Origin: Cryobacterium arcticum
Lineage (GTDB): Bacteria > Actinomycetota > Actinomycetes > Actinomycetales > Microbacteriaceae
NCBI RefSeq assembly: GCF_001679725.1
Contig: NZ_CP016282.1
Location: forward strand, 1,054,001-1,118,000
DNA length: 64,000 nt
Direction: 5' to 3'
The notes under the pieces were generated by a model. That model was not told the DNA's origin. It saw only the letters and a list, made by a program, of their open reading frames with translations, and did not search any database. How positions within the stretch are numbered: position 1 is the first letter of the stretch; every line of letters starts with the position of its first letter. The position numbers were made by a program, and so were the translations under genes. Below are positions 17,166 to 25,547 of this stretch, in pieces.

Positions 17166-18398
17166 CTACAGGGCGCCGAAGGCGACGATGCAGTTCTGGC
17201 CGCCGAAGCCGAACGCGTTCACCAGGGCGTGCTTGATCGGCTGGATCCGCGCGGTGAGCGGCGTGTAGTCCAGGCCGCACTCCGGGTCGGGGGTGCGCAG
17301 GTTGATGGTGGGCGGCACGATGCCGTTCTTGATCGACAGGGCGCCGATCAGGGCGGACAGCGCCCCAGCCGCACCGATCATGTGCCCGGTCATCGACTTG
17401 GGCGCCGTGATAGAGATCTTGTCGGCGAAGTGCCGCAACGACTGACGGATGGCCAGCGTCTCAGCCTTGTCGTTCGCCTGGGTGGACGTGCCGTGGGCCA
17501 CGATCATGTCGATGTCGGCCGGGTTGAGCTTGCTCCGGTCGAGGGCCCGGGTGATCGCCTGGCTGGCGTACTGGCCGGACGGGTCGGGGGCCACGATGCT
17601 GAAGCCGTCGCTGGTGAGGGCGCCGCCGAGCACCTCGGCGTAGACACGGGCTCCGCGGGCCTTGGCGTGCGAGAGCAGCTCCATGACGAACACCACGGCG
17701 CCCTCGCCGAAGACGAGACCGTTGCGGTTGGCGTCGAACGGGCGGCTGGCCTCGGCAGGCACCTCGTTGTGGGTGGACGCCGCGTGCATGGCGTTGAGGC
17801 CGGCGAACATCACCGGGGTGATGGCCGCTTCGACGCCGCCGGCGATGACGACGTCGGCGTCGCCCATCACGAGCATGGTGCGGGCCTCGAGCAGCGCGTA
17901 TGCGCCGCTGGCGCAGGCCAGGGCGCTCGCGTTGACCGGGCCGTGCACGCCCAGATCAATGGCGATCTCACAGGCGGCCATGTTCATCAGGGATGACGGC
18001 ACGAAGCGGGGAGAGATACGTCGGGGGCTGCCGGCGTTGACGTGCTCGGTCGCATCTTGGATTTCGGCGTAGCCGGAGACCGCACTGTTGACGATGACGG
18101 CCGTGTGGATGCCCTCCATCGACGGACCGAAGCCGGCGTCGGCGACGGCCTCGCGGGCCGCGGCGATGGCCATCTGCGAGGCGCGGGAGGCGCGCTTGGC
18201 CTGCTTGACCGACATGCGGGTGACGGGGTCGAACCCCTTGACCTCGCCGGCGATCTGAGTGGGCAGGTCCGTGGCGTCGAACTGCGTAATGCGAGCCACT
18301 CCGCTGCGGCCGTTGGTGAGGCCGTCCCAGGTCTCGGTCCACGAATTACCGAGCGGTGTGAGGGCCCCGAGTCCGGTGATTACGACGCGATCAGTCAT
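17166..18398 (-). CDS. fabF: Beta-ketoacyl-ACP synthase II (KAS II)
   Basis: A 410-residue thiolase-fold condensing enzyme that elongates acyl-ACP with malonyl-ACP in fatty-acid synthesis. The catalytic triad is visible: Cys162 in Ala-Cys-Ala-Ser-Gly, His302 in Ala-His-Gly-Thr-Ser-Thr, and His339 in Met-Thr-Gly-His. The closing Gly-Phe-Gly-Gly-Gln-Asn replaces the more usual Gly-Gly-His/Thr-Asn. The ATG at 18398 has GAGGAG 9 bases upstream; an ATG three codons earlier abuts that site and is unlikely. No other fatty-acid genes are nearby, so this may be an extra copy outside the main fab cluster. Confidence 0.92.
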   Translation of the reverse strand: MTDRVVITGLGALTPLGNSWTETWDGLTNGRSGVARITQFDATDLPTQIAGEVKGFDPVTRMSVKQAKRASRASQMAIAAAREAVADAGFGPSMEGIHTAVIVNSAVSGYAEIQDATEHVNAGSPRRISPRFVPSSLMNMAACEIAIDLGVHGPVNASALACASGAYALLEARTMLVMGDADVVIAGGVEAAITPVMFAGLNAMHAASTHNEVPAEASRPFDANRNGLVFGEGAVVFVMELLSHAKARGARVYAEVLGGALTSDGFSIVAPDPSGQYASQAITRALDRSKLNPADIDMIVAHGTSTQANDKAETLAIRQSLRHFADKISITAPKSMTGHMIGAAGALSALIGALSIKNGIVPPTINLRTPDPECGLDYTPLTARIQPIKHALVNAFGFGGQNCIVAFGAL

Positions 18399-18464
18399 GA
18401 CGATCATCTCCTCAGACGGCACGAGGGACGTCTTACGGTGCGGCTCTGCCTGGTTGGCCTGGCC

Positions 18465-18528
18465 CATATGCCGAGTGTAGTTACGGGTATATGCAGCCCC
18501 ACGTACGTTGGAGCGTTCTGGGCATATG
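18465..18528. promoter_or_regulatory. Inverted CATATGCC / GGCATATG pair between fabF and murI
   Basis: CATATGCC at 18465-18472 and its exact complement at 18521-18528 flank a 48-base segment in the divergent fabF-murI gap. Each contains the palindrome CATATG. The spacing and position suggest a regulator site or overlapping promoters, but nothing identifies the protein. Confidence 0.35.
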
Positions 18529-18562
18529 GCGGTGTCACGCCAGGTGAAATGCCGAACCCGGT

Positions 18563-18568
18563 TAGGCT
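18563..18568 (+). promoter_or_regulatory. -10-like hexamer of a probable leaderless mRNA
   Basis: TAGGCT ends 8 bases before the GTG of murI, with no ribosome site. Confidence 0.45.
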
Positions 18569-18576
18569 TGATTGTT

Positions 18577-19449
18577 GTGACGGATGCACCGATTGGGATT
18601 TTCGACTCCGGCGTCGGCGGGCTCACCGTCGCCCGGGCCATCAAGGACCAACTGCCCAACGAATCCATTCTGTATATCGGTGACACGGCGCATTCGCCGT
18701 ACGGGCCGAAGAAGATCGCCGACGTGCGCGAGTACGCGCTCGAGGTGCTCGACGACCTGGTGGCCCAAGATGTGAAGTTGCTGGTAATCGCCTGCAACAC
18801 CGCTTCGGCCGCCGTGTTGCGCGATGCCCGGGAGCGGTACAGCGTCCCCGTGATCGAGGTGATCCAGCCCGCGGTGCGCCGTGCGGTCGGCACCACGCGC
18901 AACAAGAGGGTGGGCGTGGTCGGCACCGCCGGAACCGTGAACTCACGCGCGTACAACGACGCGTTCGCCGCGGCCACCGACATCCAGCTGTTCTCGCAGG
19001 CCTGCCCGCGCTTCGTCGAGTTCGTCGAATCCGGGGTGACCACCGGAGCCGAGGTGCTGCGGGTCGCCGAGGAGTACCTCGCCCCGCTCAAGGCCGCCGA
19101 CGTGGACACGCTCGTGCTCGGCTGCACCCACTACCCGTTCCTGCGCGGCGTGATCTCCTACGTCATGGGCGACGCAGTGACCCTGGTCTCCAGCCACACC
19201 GAGACCGCGAACGATGTCTACCGCACCCTGGTGGGCCAGCACCTCGAACGGGTCGAAACCGCACCCCCCAGCTACCGCTACGAAGCCACCGGCGACAGCG
19301 CCGACGACTTCCTGCGGCTCGCCCATCGCCTGCTCGGCCCGGAGATCTCCCGGGTCGACCTGGTTGCCACGGGCACCATCAGTCTCAGCGAGGTGGCCAG
19401 ACTGGCCGCATCGTCCACCACCCCGCGTCTTTTCAAGGAGAACCCGTGA
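18577..19449 (+). CDS. murI: Glutamate racemase
   Basis: The 290-residue enzyme interconverts L- and D-glutamate for peptidoglycan. It shows Phe-Asp10-Ser-Gly-Val-Gly-Gly at the N-terminus, the catalytic Cys73 in Ala-Cys-Asn-Thr-Ala, and the second catalytic Cys183 in Gly-Cys-Thr-His-Tyr-Pro. The GTG start aligns with the family N-terminus and has a -10-like hexamer 8 bases upstream. It overlaps rph by four bases (GTGA), forming the murI-rph-rdgB operon common in actinobacteria. Confidence 0.96.
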   Translation: MTDAPIGIFDSGVGGLTVARAIKDQLPNESILYIGDTAHSPYGPKKIADVREYALEVLDDLVAQDVKLLVIACNTASAAVLRDARERYSVPVIEVIQPAVRRAVGTTRNKRVGVVGTAGTVNSRAYNDAFAAATDIQLFSQACPRFVEFVESGVTTGAEVLRVAEEYLAPLKAADVDTLVLGCTHYPFLRGVISYVMGDAVTLVSSHTETANDVYRTLVGQHLERVETAPPSYRYEATGDSADDFLRLAHRLLGPEISRVDLVATGTISLSEVARLAASSTTPRLFKENP

Positions 19450-20180
19450 CCGACATCCTGCGTGCCGACGGCCGTACCAACGACCAGCTGCGTCCCGTGA
19501 CCATCGAACGCGGCTGGAGCGAGCAAGCCGAAGGCTCCGCCCTCATCTCGTTCGGCCGCACCAAGGTGCTCGCCACGGCCTCGTTCACCAACGGTGTGCC
19601 CCGCTGGATGGCCGGCAAGGGCAAGGGCTGGGTGACCGCCGAGTACTCGATGCTGCCCCGCTCCACGAACTCCCGCATGGACCGCGAATCGGTCAAGGGC
19701 CGCATCGGCGGCCGCACCCACGAGATCAGCCGTCTGATCGGTCGCAGCCTCCGCGCCGTGGTGGACATGAAGGCCCTCGGCGAGAACACCATCGTCATCG
19801 ACTGCGACGTGCTGCAGGCGGATGGCGGCACCCGCACCGCCGCGATCACCGGAGCGTACGTGGCCCTGGCCGACGCCCTCGAATGGGGCCGCGAGAAGAA
19901 GTTCATCGCCCAGAAGGCTCAGCCGCTCACCGACAGCGTCGCCGCCGTCTCGGTGGGCATCATCGCCGGAGTGCCGATGCTCGACCTGGCGTACACCGAA
20001 GACGTGCGCGCCGAGACCGACATGAACGTCGTCGTCACCGGCCGGGGCAAGTTCATCGAGGTGCAGGGCACCGCCGAGGGCGCTCCGTTCGACCGCAGCG
20101 AGCTCGACTCCCTGCTGGACCTCGCCCTCGGCGGAGCCATCACGCTCACCGACCTGCAGAAGACCACGCTGGGCCGCTGA
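19446..20180 (+). CDS. rph: Ribonuclease PH
   Basis: A 244-residue phosphate-dependent 3'-5' exoribonuclease that trims tRNA 3' ends. Family landmarks include Arg-Ala-Asp-Gly-Arg near the start, the Arg-Ser-Thr-Asn-Ser-Arg stretch, [12 protein letters not shown] for phosphate binding, and [11 protein letters not shown]. It begins with GTG inside the murI stop and its own stop overlaps rdgB by one base (TGATG). Confidence 0.96.
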   Translation: MTDILRADGRTNDQLRPVTIERGWSEQAEGSALISFGRTKVLATASFTNGVPRWMAGKGKGWVTAEYSMLPRSTNSRMDRESVKGRIGGRTHEISRLIGRSLRAVVDMKALGENTIVIDCDVLQADGGTRTAAITGAYVALADALEWGREKKFIAQKAQPLTDSVAAVSVGIIAGVPMLDLAYTEDVRAETDMNVVVTGRGKFIEVQGTAEGAPFDRSELDSLLDLALGGAITLTDLQKTTLGR

Positions 20181-20767
20181 TGCGCGTCGTTCTCGCCACC
20201 CACAACGCCCACAAGGTCGAGGAGCTGCGCCGGATCCTCGCGCCCATGCTGCCGGGCCTGGAGGTTCTGGCCTACGACGGGCCGGAGCCGGTCGAGAACG
20301 GCGCCACCTTCACCGAGAACGCACTGATCAAGGCGCGGGCCGCCGCCGCGCACACGGGGTTGCCGGCCATCGCCGACGACTCGGGCATCTGCGTGGACGT
20401 GCTGGGCGGCGCCCCCGGCATCTTCTCCGCGCGTTGGGGCGGCCCCGCCCGGGACTCAGAGGAAAACCTGCGCCTACTGCTCTGGCAGATCAGCGATATG
20501 GCCGACGAACACCGCGCGGGGCACTTCACCTGCGTGGCCGCGTTGGCCCTGCCGAGCGGCGAGGAACGCGCCGTCACGGGGGAGTGGCCTGGCCGCATCC
20601 TGCACGCCCCGGCCGGCGCCGGCGGGTTCGGTTACGACCCGATCTTCCAGCCCGACGGGCACGATGTCTCGGCGGCCGAGCTGCCCGCCGAGGTGAAGAA
20701 TGCCCAGAGTCACCGAGCCATCGCGTTTGCCGCGCTCGGCCCCGTGTTGACGGAGCTTTTGGGCTGA
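20180..20767 (+). CDS. rdgB: dITP/XTP pyrophosphatase
   Basis: The 195-residue HAM1/RdgB-type enzyme removes non-canonical purine nucleotides such as dITP and XTP. It starts with Val-Leu-Ala-Thr-His-Asn-Ala-His-Lys, the family nucleotide-binding motif, and has Thr-Phe-Thr-Glu-Asn-Ala, Ala-Asp-Asp-Ser-Gly with the catalytic Asp, Gly-Gly-Phe-Gly-Tyr-Asp-Pro-Ile-Phe, and Ser-His-Arg near the end. It is the last gene of the murI-rph-rdgB operon. Confidence 0.95.
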   Translation: MRVVLATHNAHKVEELRRILAPMLPGLEVLAYDGPEPVENGATFTENALIKARAAAAHTGLPAIADDSGICVDVLGGAPGIFSARWGGPARDSEENLRLLLWQISDMADEHRAGHFTCVAALALPSGEERAVTGEWPGRILHAPAGAGGFGYDPIFQPDGHDVSAAELPAEVKNAQSHRAIAFAALGPVLTELLG

Positions 20768-20870
20768 TCAGAACCGTAGTCGGCTCAAGGGTGCCGGCGG
20801 CAGCACGCCAGCTGAGAACGGCACTCATTCCCAACTAGCGGCGGGGCTCGCTTTCGCCCCGGCAGGCTCG

Positions 20871-20876
20871 TACCGT
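20871..20876 (+). promoter_or_regulatory. -10-like hexamer before the CDF transporter
   Basis: TACCGT ends 6 bases before the ATG at 20883. The intervening GGAGGC could also act as a very close ribosome site, so the leaderless reading is not exclusive. Confidence 0.35.
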
Positions 20877-20882
20877 GGAGGC

Positions 20883-21803
20883 ATGGGCCACGATCACGCA
20901 TCCTCGTCAACGCGCAATCGGTCGCGTCTGTCGATCGTGATCGGCATCGTCGCGGTGGTTCTCGTCGCCGAGGTCATCGGCGCGTGGATCACCGGCTCCC
21001 TGGCCCTGCTGGCCGATGCCGGGCACATGTTCTCCGACCTCGCCGGCCTCATCATCGCGCTCACGGCCACGGTCGTCGCGGCCCGCCCGGCGACCGACCG
21101 GCAGACGTTCGGCTACCAGCGCGCCGAGGTGTTCGGGGCCATGCTGAACGGTCTCATCCTGCTCGTGGTGGCGGGGTTCGTGGTCTTCGGCGCGGTGAAC
21201 CGGCTGGTGCAAGCAGACCCGCCCGAGGTGTTGGCGATGCCGATGCTCGTCGTCGCCGTGATCGGCCTGCTCGCCAATGTGGTGGGCATCCTGCTGCTGC
21301 GCCCGGCGGCCGCCGGCTCCATCAACATGCGCGGCGCCTATCTCGAGGTGCTGGGGGATGCGTTGGGCTCGGTGGCCGTGATCGTCGCGGCCGTGCTCAT
21401 TCTCACCACGGGATTCGCGCAGGCCGACTCCATCGCCTCGCTCGTGATCGCCGCGATGATCGTGCCGCGGGCCATCGGCCTGCTACGCGACGTGGTGCGT
21501 GTGTTCAGCGAGTCGACGCCCGCCGACACGGACGTGCAGGAGATCCGGCAGCACCTGCAGGACACCCCGGGGGTCGTAGCCGTGCACGACGTGCACGTCT
21601 GGGCCATCACGTCGGGCTCGCACGTCTTCAGCGCTCACGTGGTCGTCGAGCCGGAGTTGCTGGCCTCAGGCCGGGCGGGAGAGCTGCTGAGTGAGCTGTC
21701 TGAATGCCTGTCGCATCATTTCGACGTGGAGCACTCCACGTTCCAACTCGAACCGGCCGACCATGCGGCGGATGCCGGTCACACGCTGCACTCGCACCGC
21801 TGA
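20883..21803 (+). CDS. Cation diffusion facilitator (metal efflux) transporter
   Basis: A 306-residue CDF protein with six membrane helices and a cytoplasmic C-terminal domain. Helix 2 has the metal site Asp45-Ala-Gly-His48-Met-Phe-Ser-Asp52. In helix 5 the usual His-X3-Asp appears as Glu-Val-Leu-Gly-Asp, a substitution that could shift metal choice. Both termini are His-rich, as in zinc or cobalt exporters. It exchanges a divalent metal, probably Zn, for protons across the cytoplasmic membrane. It stands alone, so no regulator points to the metal. Confidence 0.9.
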   Translation: MGHDHASSSTRNRSRLSIVIGIVAVVLVAEVIGAWITGSLALLADAGHMFSDLAGLIIALTATVVAARPATDRQTFGYQRAEVFGAMLNGLILLVVAGFVVFGAVNRLVQADPPEVLAMPMLVVAVIGLLANVVGILLLRPAAAGSINMRGAYLEVLGDALGSVAVIVAAVLILTTGFAQADSIASLVIAAMIVPRAIGLLRDVVRVFSESTPADTDVQEIRQHLQDTPGVVAVHDVHVWAITSGSHVFSAHVVVEPELLASGRAGELLSELSECLSHHFDVEHSTFQLEPADHAADAGHTLHSHR

Positions 21804-21818
21804 CCCGCGCGTCGGGCC

Positions 21819-22550
21819 TTACGCCTCGTGCTTGCCGTCCTTGTTGGTGTCAAAGGTCTCGGGGTCGAGCACGAGCTTCTTGCCGTCGACGACCCCGGCG
21901 CGGGCCTCGCGGCGGGCCTTCACCATCGACTGCACGTAGTGGTAGATGGTGGGCAGCAGGGTGAGCACCACGGCGCCGAGCAGGATCAGGTCGATGTAGG
22001 CGCGTACGAAGTCCGCCAGCGGCGGGATGTACCCCAGGAAGTAGCCGAAGAAGGTGAGCCCGGCGCCCCAGATCATGGCGCCGATGAAGTTGTACAGGCT
22101 GTACTTGCGGTAGTCCATGTGCCCGACGCCGGCGGCGACCGGGGCGAAGGTGCGCACGATCGGCACGAAGCGGGCGGCGATCACGGCGAAGCCGCCGAAG
22201 CGCACGAAGAAGGCGTTGGTGCGTTGCACGTTCTTGACGCTGAAAAGCCCGGATTCCTTGCGTTCGAACACTCGCGGGCCGAGGCGGTGGCCGATCAGAT
22301 AGCCCACCTCGCCGCCGAGGAAGGCGGCGGCCCCGATGGCCAGGGCGACCCACCAGATATCGATCTTGATGATGTCGAAGAAGACGAACAGGCCGGTGAT
22401 CACCAGCAGGGTGTCGCCGGGCAGCAGGAATCCGATCAGGAGGCCCGTCTCGGCGAAGACGATCGCGCAGACGCCCAACAGAGCCCAGGGTCCGAATCCG
22501 TTGATAAGGATCTCCGGGTCGAGCCACGGGATGAGTGCGGTGTTAATCAC
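21819..22550 (-). CDS. DedA family membrane protein
   Basis: The 243-residue protein has the DedA/SNARE-associated domain: hydrophobic helices, a Glu-Thr-Gly-Leu-Leu-Ile-Gly-Phe-Leu-Leu-Pro-Gly-Asp re-entrant motif, and the family Ala-Arg-Phe-Val-Pro-Ile-Val-Arg-Thr-Phe motif with conserved Arg residues. DedA proteins act in lipid-carrier flipping, including undecaprenyl phosphate, and in membrane homeostasis. The charged C-terminal tail is cytoplasmic. It follows a second DedA gene and heme oxygenase on the same strand. Confidence 0.88.
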   Translation of the reverse strand: MINTALIPWLDPEILINGFGPWALLGVCAIVFAETGLLIGFLLPGDTLLVITGLFVFFDIIKIDIWWVALAIGAAAFLGGEVGYLIGHRLGPRVFERKESGLFSVKNVQRTNAFFVRFGGFAVIAARFVPIVRTFAPVAAGVGHMDYRKYSLYNFIGAMIWGAGLTFFGYFLGYIPPLADFVRAYIDLILLGAVVLTLLPTIYHYVQSMVKARREARAGVVDGKKLVLDPETFDTNKDGKHEA

Positions 22551-22658
22551 GAAGAAAACTCCAGTCGTCGGCGGCTAGATCGGCCAGTCGGCGGTGATCG
22601 CGTGCGTCGCTACAGGTTATCGCGTAAACCGGGCCGGAAACCCTGATCAAGGGGTGGG

Positions 22659-23336
22659 CTAACCCCCCAAAGTGTTGTGAGGACCGGTGCTGGTCTGCGC
22701 CTCGAGCCGGGTCTGGGCGCGGTCGGCCAGCCAGGTGCGCAGGCCGAAGACGATCGACGCAGTGATGAAGAACGCGGCGATCACGTATGCCGCGCTCTTG
22801 ACGCCGGGGATCGCGGCGGCGTAATAGCCGGTCAGGGTGATGCCCACGCCCCAAGCCAGGGCTCCGACCACGTTGCTGGAGAGGAACTTGTAGTAGTTCA
22901 TCCGTCCGACGCCCGCCACGACGGGCACGAACACCCGCGCCCAGGGCATGAACCGGGCCACGACAACGGCCCACCAGCCGTACTTGAGGTAGAACGACTC
23001 GGTTTTCACGATGGCCAGCTGGGTGCGGCGTCCGCCGCGCCGGTCCAGGTAGCCCCGGCCGTAGCGGCGGCCGAGCAGGAATCCCACCTGGTCGCCGAGG
23101 AAGGCGGCGATGCCGATGCCGACCGCGAGGACGACGATGTTGAGGTTCGAACTCGACGCGGCGACCAGCCCGGACCCGAAGAGCAGGGAGTCGCCCGTGA
23201 TGAACGGGATGAAGACGCCCAGGAACAGAGCGGTGCCCGCGAACACGAGCGCCCAGACCAGCAGGTAGAACAACACAACGCCGGTGCTCGCGAGGAAATC
23301 GCTGAGCTGGCCGTCGAGTGCCGCCGTGCGCAGCAT
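22659..23336 (-). CDS. DedA family membrane protein, second copy
   Basis: A 225-residue DedA paralogue with Phe-Leu-Gly-Val-Phe-Ile-Pro-Phe-Ile-Thr-Gly-Asp and Ala-Arg-Phe-Met-Pro-Trp-Ala-Arg-Val-Phe motifs. It differs widely from its neighbour, so the pair is an old duplication. Its start lies 3 bases after the heme oxygenase stop, so the two are probably co-translated and may share iron-dependent expression. Transport of a lipid carrier is the best family-based guess. Confidence 0.87.
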   Translation of the reverse strand: MLRTAALDGQLSDFLASTGVVLFYLLVWALVFAGTALFLGVFIPFITGDSLLFGSGLVAASSSNLNIVVLAVGIGIAAFLGDQVGFLLGRRYGRGYLDRRGGRRTQLAIVKTESFYLKYGWWAVVVARFMPWARVFVPVVAGVGRMNYYKFLSSNVVGALAWGVGITLTGYYAAAIPGVKSAAYVIAAFFITASIVFGLRTWLADRAQTRLEAQTSTGPHNTLGG

Positions 23337-23339
23337 CGG

Positions 23340-24002
23340 CTAGTTCGCCAACCCGTCGAAGACTGCACCGTTGTAGGTGAATGCCGCATCGACCTCGGCG
23401 ACGAGAGTGTCCACGTCGGTGGGTGCCAGCGAGAGGGCGTTGAGCCGGTCCCGGTACGCGCGCTTGTACTGCACGATGTTGTTGATCGCGTCGAACCTGT
23501 AGAAGCCGAGCTGCTCGGGCTCCGCACCGTAGTGACGGGCCACGAGCGAGGCGATCGCCTGGCCGCCGGAGAGGTCGCCGAGGTAGCGCGTGTAATGGTG
23601 CGCCAGGCAGCGCACGCTGTCGGCGTTGGTGAGCGACTGCAGGTGTTCGATGTACGCGGTGGTGGCGGGCAGCGGCGGGTGCTCGTGGCGCCAGTCCTGC
23701 ACGCCGAGCGCGGCGAGGTCGCTCTCGATGGCGGGCAATCGCTCCAGGTCGGGATCGAAGAGGTCAAGATGGTCGATCTGGGACACCCGGTCGACGAGTT
23801 GTTCGAGGGCCTCGTAAACCCAGGCGTACTGACCGAGGTAGCGCGTGTAGTCCTCGAGCGAGAGGTGGCCGCTCATCAACTCGGTGATGAAGGACCGGGT
23901 CTCGGTGTCGCGGTGCTGGCCACTGGAACTTGCCCGAAGGTACTCGGCCAGGCTCGGCTGCTGGTCCAGGGTGTGCGGGGTGGTGCCGTGGGTCGCGGTC
24001 AT
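23340..24002 (-). CDS. Biliverdin-producing heme oxygenase
   Basis: The 220-residue enzyme opens heme to biliverdin, CO and Fe(II), releasing iron from host or environmental heme. It has the proximal His30 in Gly-Gln-His-Arg-Asp and the distal-helix Leu-Gly-Asp-Leu-Ser-Gly-Gly (141-147), whose flexible Gly residues let substrate bind. The ATG at 24002 is chosen over an upstream TTG because an iron box covers the TTG. No heme uptake genes are adjacent; two DedA genes follow. Confidence 0.92.
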   Translation of the reverse strand: MTATHGTTPHTLDQQPSLAEYLRASSSGQHRDTETRSFITELMSGHLSLEDYTRYLGQYAWVYEALEQLVDRVSQIDHLDLFDPDLERLPAIESDLAALGVQDWRHEHPPLPATTAYIEHLQSLTNADSVRCLAHHYTRYLGDLSGGQAIASLVARHYGAEPEQLGFYRFDAINNIVQYKRAYRDRLNALSLAPTDVDTLVAEVDAAFTYNGAVFDGLAN

Positions 24003-24027
24003 GGGAACCGATCTGCTGGGGGACGGG

Positions 24028-24046
24028 TAAGGCAATCCTAACCTAA
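24028..24046 (-). promoter_or_regulatory. DtxR/IdeR iron box before heme oxygenase
   Basis: The minus-strand 19-mer TTAGGTTAGGATTGCCTTA matches the DtxR/IdeR consensus TTAGGTTAGSCTAACCTAA at 15 of 19 positions, with a perfect left half. It ends 25 bases upstream of the heme oxygenase ATG, where an iron-loaded repressor would block transcription. Confidence 0.8.
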
Positions 24047-24132
24047 GCAGAATCCAGTGGCCAGAATTGAGAGAAGTTCTCTGTGGCAGCGGAGTCGGTC
24101 AGCTTCTGTGTGCTGACGCCGACGCCCGTCGG

Positions 24133-24214
24133 TGCGGGAGAAGGGACTTGAACCCTCACGCCTTCCGGCACAGGTACCTAAAACCTGCGTGTATACCAAT
24201 TTCACCACTCCCGC
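24133..24214 (-). tRNA. tRNA-Leu (anticodon TAG)
   Basis: A class II tRNA of 82 bases with a 7-bp acceptor stem (GCGGGAG/CTCCCGC), an anticodon stem CAGGT/ACCTG with loop TTTAGGT and anticodon TAG, a long variable arm (TGCCGGAAGGCGT) and a GAGGGTTCAAGTCCCTT T-arm. The 3' CCA is not encoded. It reads CUA-type leucine codons. Confidence 0.96.
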
Positions 24215-24314
24215 GGGTGCGGCTCCAGTCTAGAGTGCCCGCTGTTTCGGTGCCGAAAACGGCCCCTGTGGATAACTCCCACGCGCCGTGGGGCTTCTGC
24301 AGCAGGATGCCTAC

Positions 24315-25547
24315 ATGAGCGAGGCCGTGCGGATCATCACCGAGCAGGTGCGGCTGCGTGTGCGCCGGGACGGCGTCGACCTGGCCGGCGACGGCACCCT
24401 GACCGACCAGTACGTGCGCGACGAGGTGCGCCGGTACAGCGAACGCGCCCTCGGCGGGTCCGCGCCGCTGCTCGCCGACGAGTTCCAGGCCGCCCGCGAG
24501 GTGGTCGCCGCCCTCACCGGGTTCGGGGCGCTGCAGCCGTTCCTGGACGACCCCGATATCGAGGAGATCTGGATCAACGCGCCCAGCCGGGTGTTCGTGG
24601 CCCGCGACGGCGTGCCGGAGCTGACGACCATGGTGCTCACCGAACGCGAGGTGCGCGACCTCGTCGAACGGATGCTGCAGGCCTCCGGCCGCCGTGTCGA
24701 CCTGTCCTCCCCGTTCGTCGACGCCTCCCTGCCCGATGGGTCGCGACTGCACGTGGTGATCCCCGACATCACCCAGCGGTTCTGGTCGGTGAACATCCGC
24801 AAGTTCACCCGGCGCATCCGGGATCTCACCCAGCTTGTGGCGCTCGGGGCGCTCACCCAGCCGGCCGCCGACTTCCTGCGGGTGTGCGTGCGGGGCGGGC
24901 AGAACATCCTGGTCTGCGGGGCGACGCAGACCGGGAAGACCACCCTGCTCAACGCGCTGCTCTCGGCGGCCCCGCGCACCGAACGCATCATCACGGTGGA
25001 GGAGACCTTCGAGCTGAGCGTGGCCGGCCGGGACGTCGTGGCGATGCAGTGCCGACAGCCCAGCCTGGAGGGCACCGGAGAGATCACCCTGCGCCGCCTG
25101 ATCAAGGAGTCGCTGCGGATGCGACCCGACCGGCTCGTGGTGGGCGAGGTGCGGGAGGCCGAGAGCCTGGACCTGCTCATCGCACTGAACAGTGGACTGC
25201 CGGGCATGTGCTCCATCCACGCCAACAGCGCCAGGGACGCGCTCGCCAAGCTGTCGACATTGCCGCTGCTTGCGGGCCGCAACATCGACTCGTCGTTCGT
25301 GCTGCCCACTGTGGCCGGCTGCATCGACATCGTCGTGCACTGTGAGATGGATCGGCACGGCCGGCGTCGGGTGACCGAGATCATTGCGCCGAGTGGCCAG
25401 CTCACCGGCGCCACGATCGAGGCCAGTCCACTGTTCCTGATGAACAACGGCGTCCTCGAGCACACCGGCGGCTTCCCCACCAAGCTCGCCAAGTTCCGCG
25501 CCGCCGGGCTTGACCCCGCCGACGTGCTGCGGAGGGGAGCGGCATGA
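24315..25547 (+). CDS. Tad pilus assembly ATPase (TadA/CpaF)
   Basis: The 410-residue secretion ATPase has an N-terminal domain with Glu-Ile-Trp-Ile-Asn, a Walker A motif Gly-Ala-Thr-Gln-Thr-Gly-Lys-Thr near residue 200, an Asp/Glu box Val-Glu-Glu-Thr, and Ser-Ile-His-Ala-Asn-Ser, all typical of TadA/CpaF. It would power pilus assembly or export at the inner membrane. ATG 24315 is preferred; a GTG nine codons upstream is possible. The Mycobacterium Rv3659c-Rv3654c set has the same order, with a TadZ-like gene (Rv3660c) before it. Here the place of that gene is taken by tRNA-Leu. Confidence 0.92.
   Translation: MSEAVRIITEQVRLRVRRDGVDLAGDGTLTDQYVRDEVRRYSERALGGSAPLLADEFQAAREVVAALTGFGALQPFLDDPDIEEIWINAPSRVFVARDGVPELTTMVLTEREVRDLVERMLQASGRRVDLSSPFVDASLPDGSRLHVVIPDITQRFWSVNIRKFTRRIRDLTQLVALGALTQPAADFLRVCVRGGQNILVCGATQTGKTTLLNALLSAAPRTERIITVEETFELSVAGRDVVAMQCRQPSLEGTGEITLRRLIKESLRMRPDRLVVGEVREAESLDLLIALNSGLPGMCSIHANSARDALAKLSTLPLLAGRNIDSSFVLPTVAGCIDIVVHCEMDRHGRRRVTEIIAPSGQLTGATIEASPLFLMNNGVLEHTGGFPTKLAKFRAAGLDPADVLRRGAA

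Noticed and set aside
24133-24214. tRNA-Leu as an integration site of a mobile element
   Set aside because: No integrase, no repeated tRNA 3' end and the downstream genes are a typical core Tad operon.
24288-24314. GTG at 24288 as start of the Tad ATPase
   Set aside because: Possible, but the added residues are not typical of the family, and no better ribosome site supports it; ATG 24315 kept.
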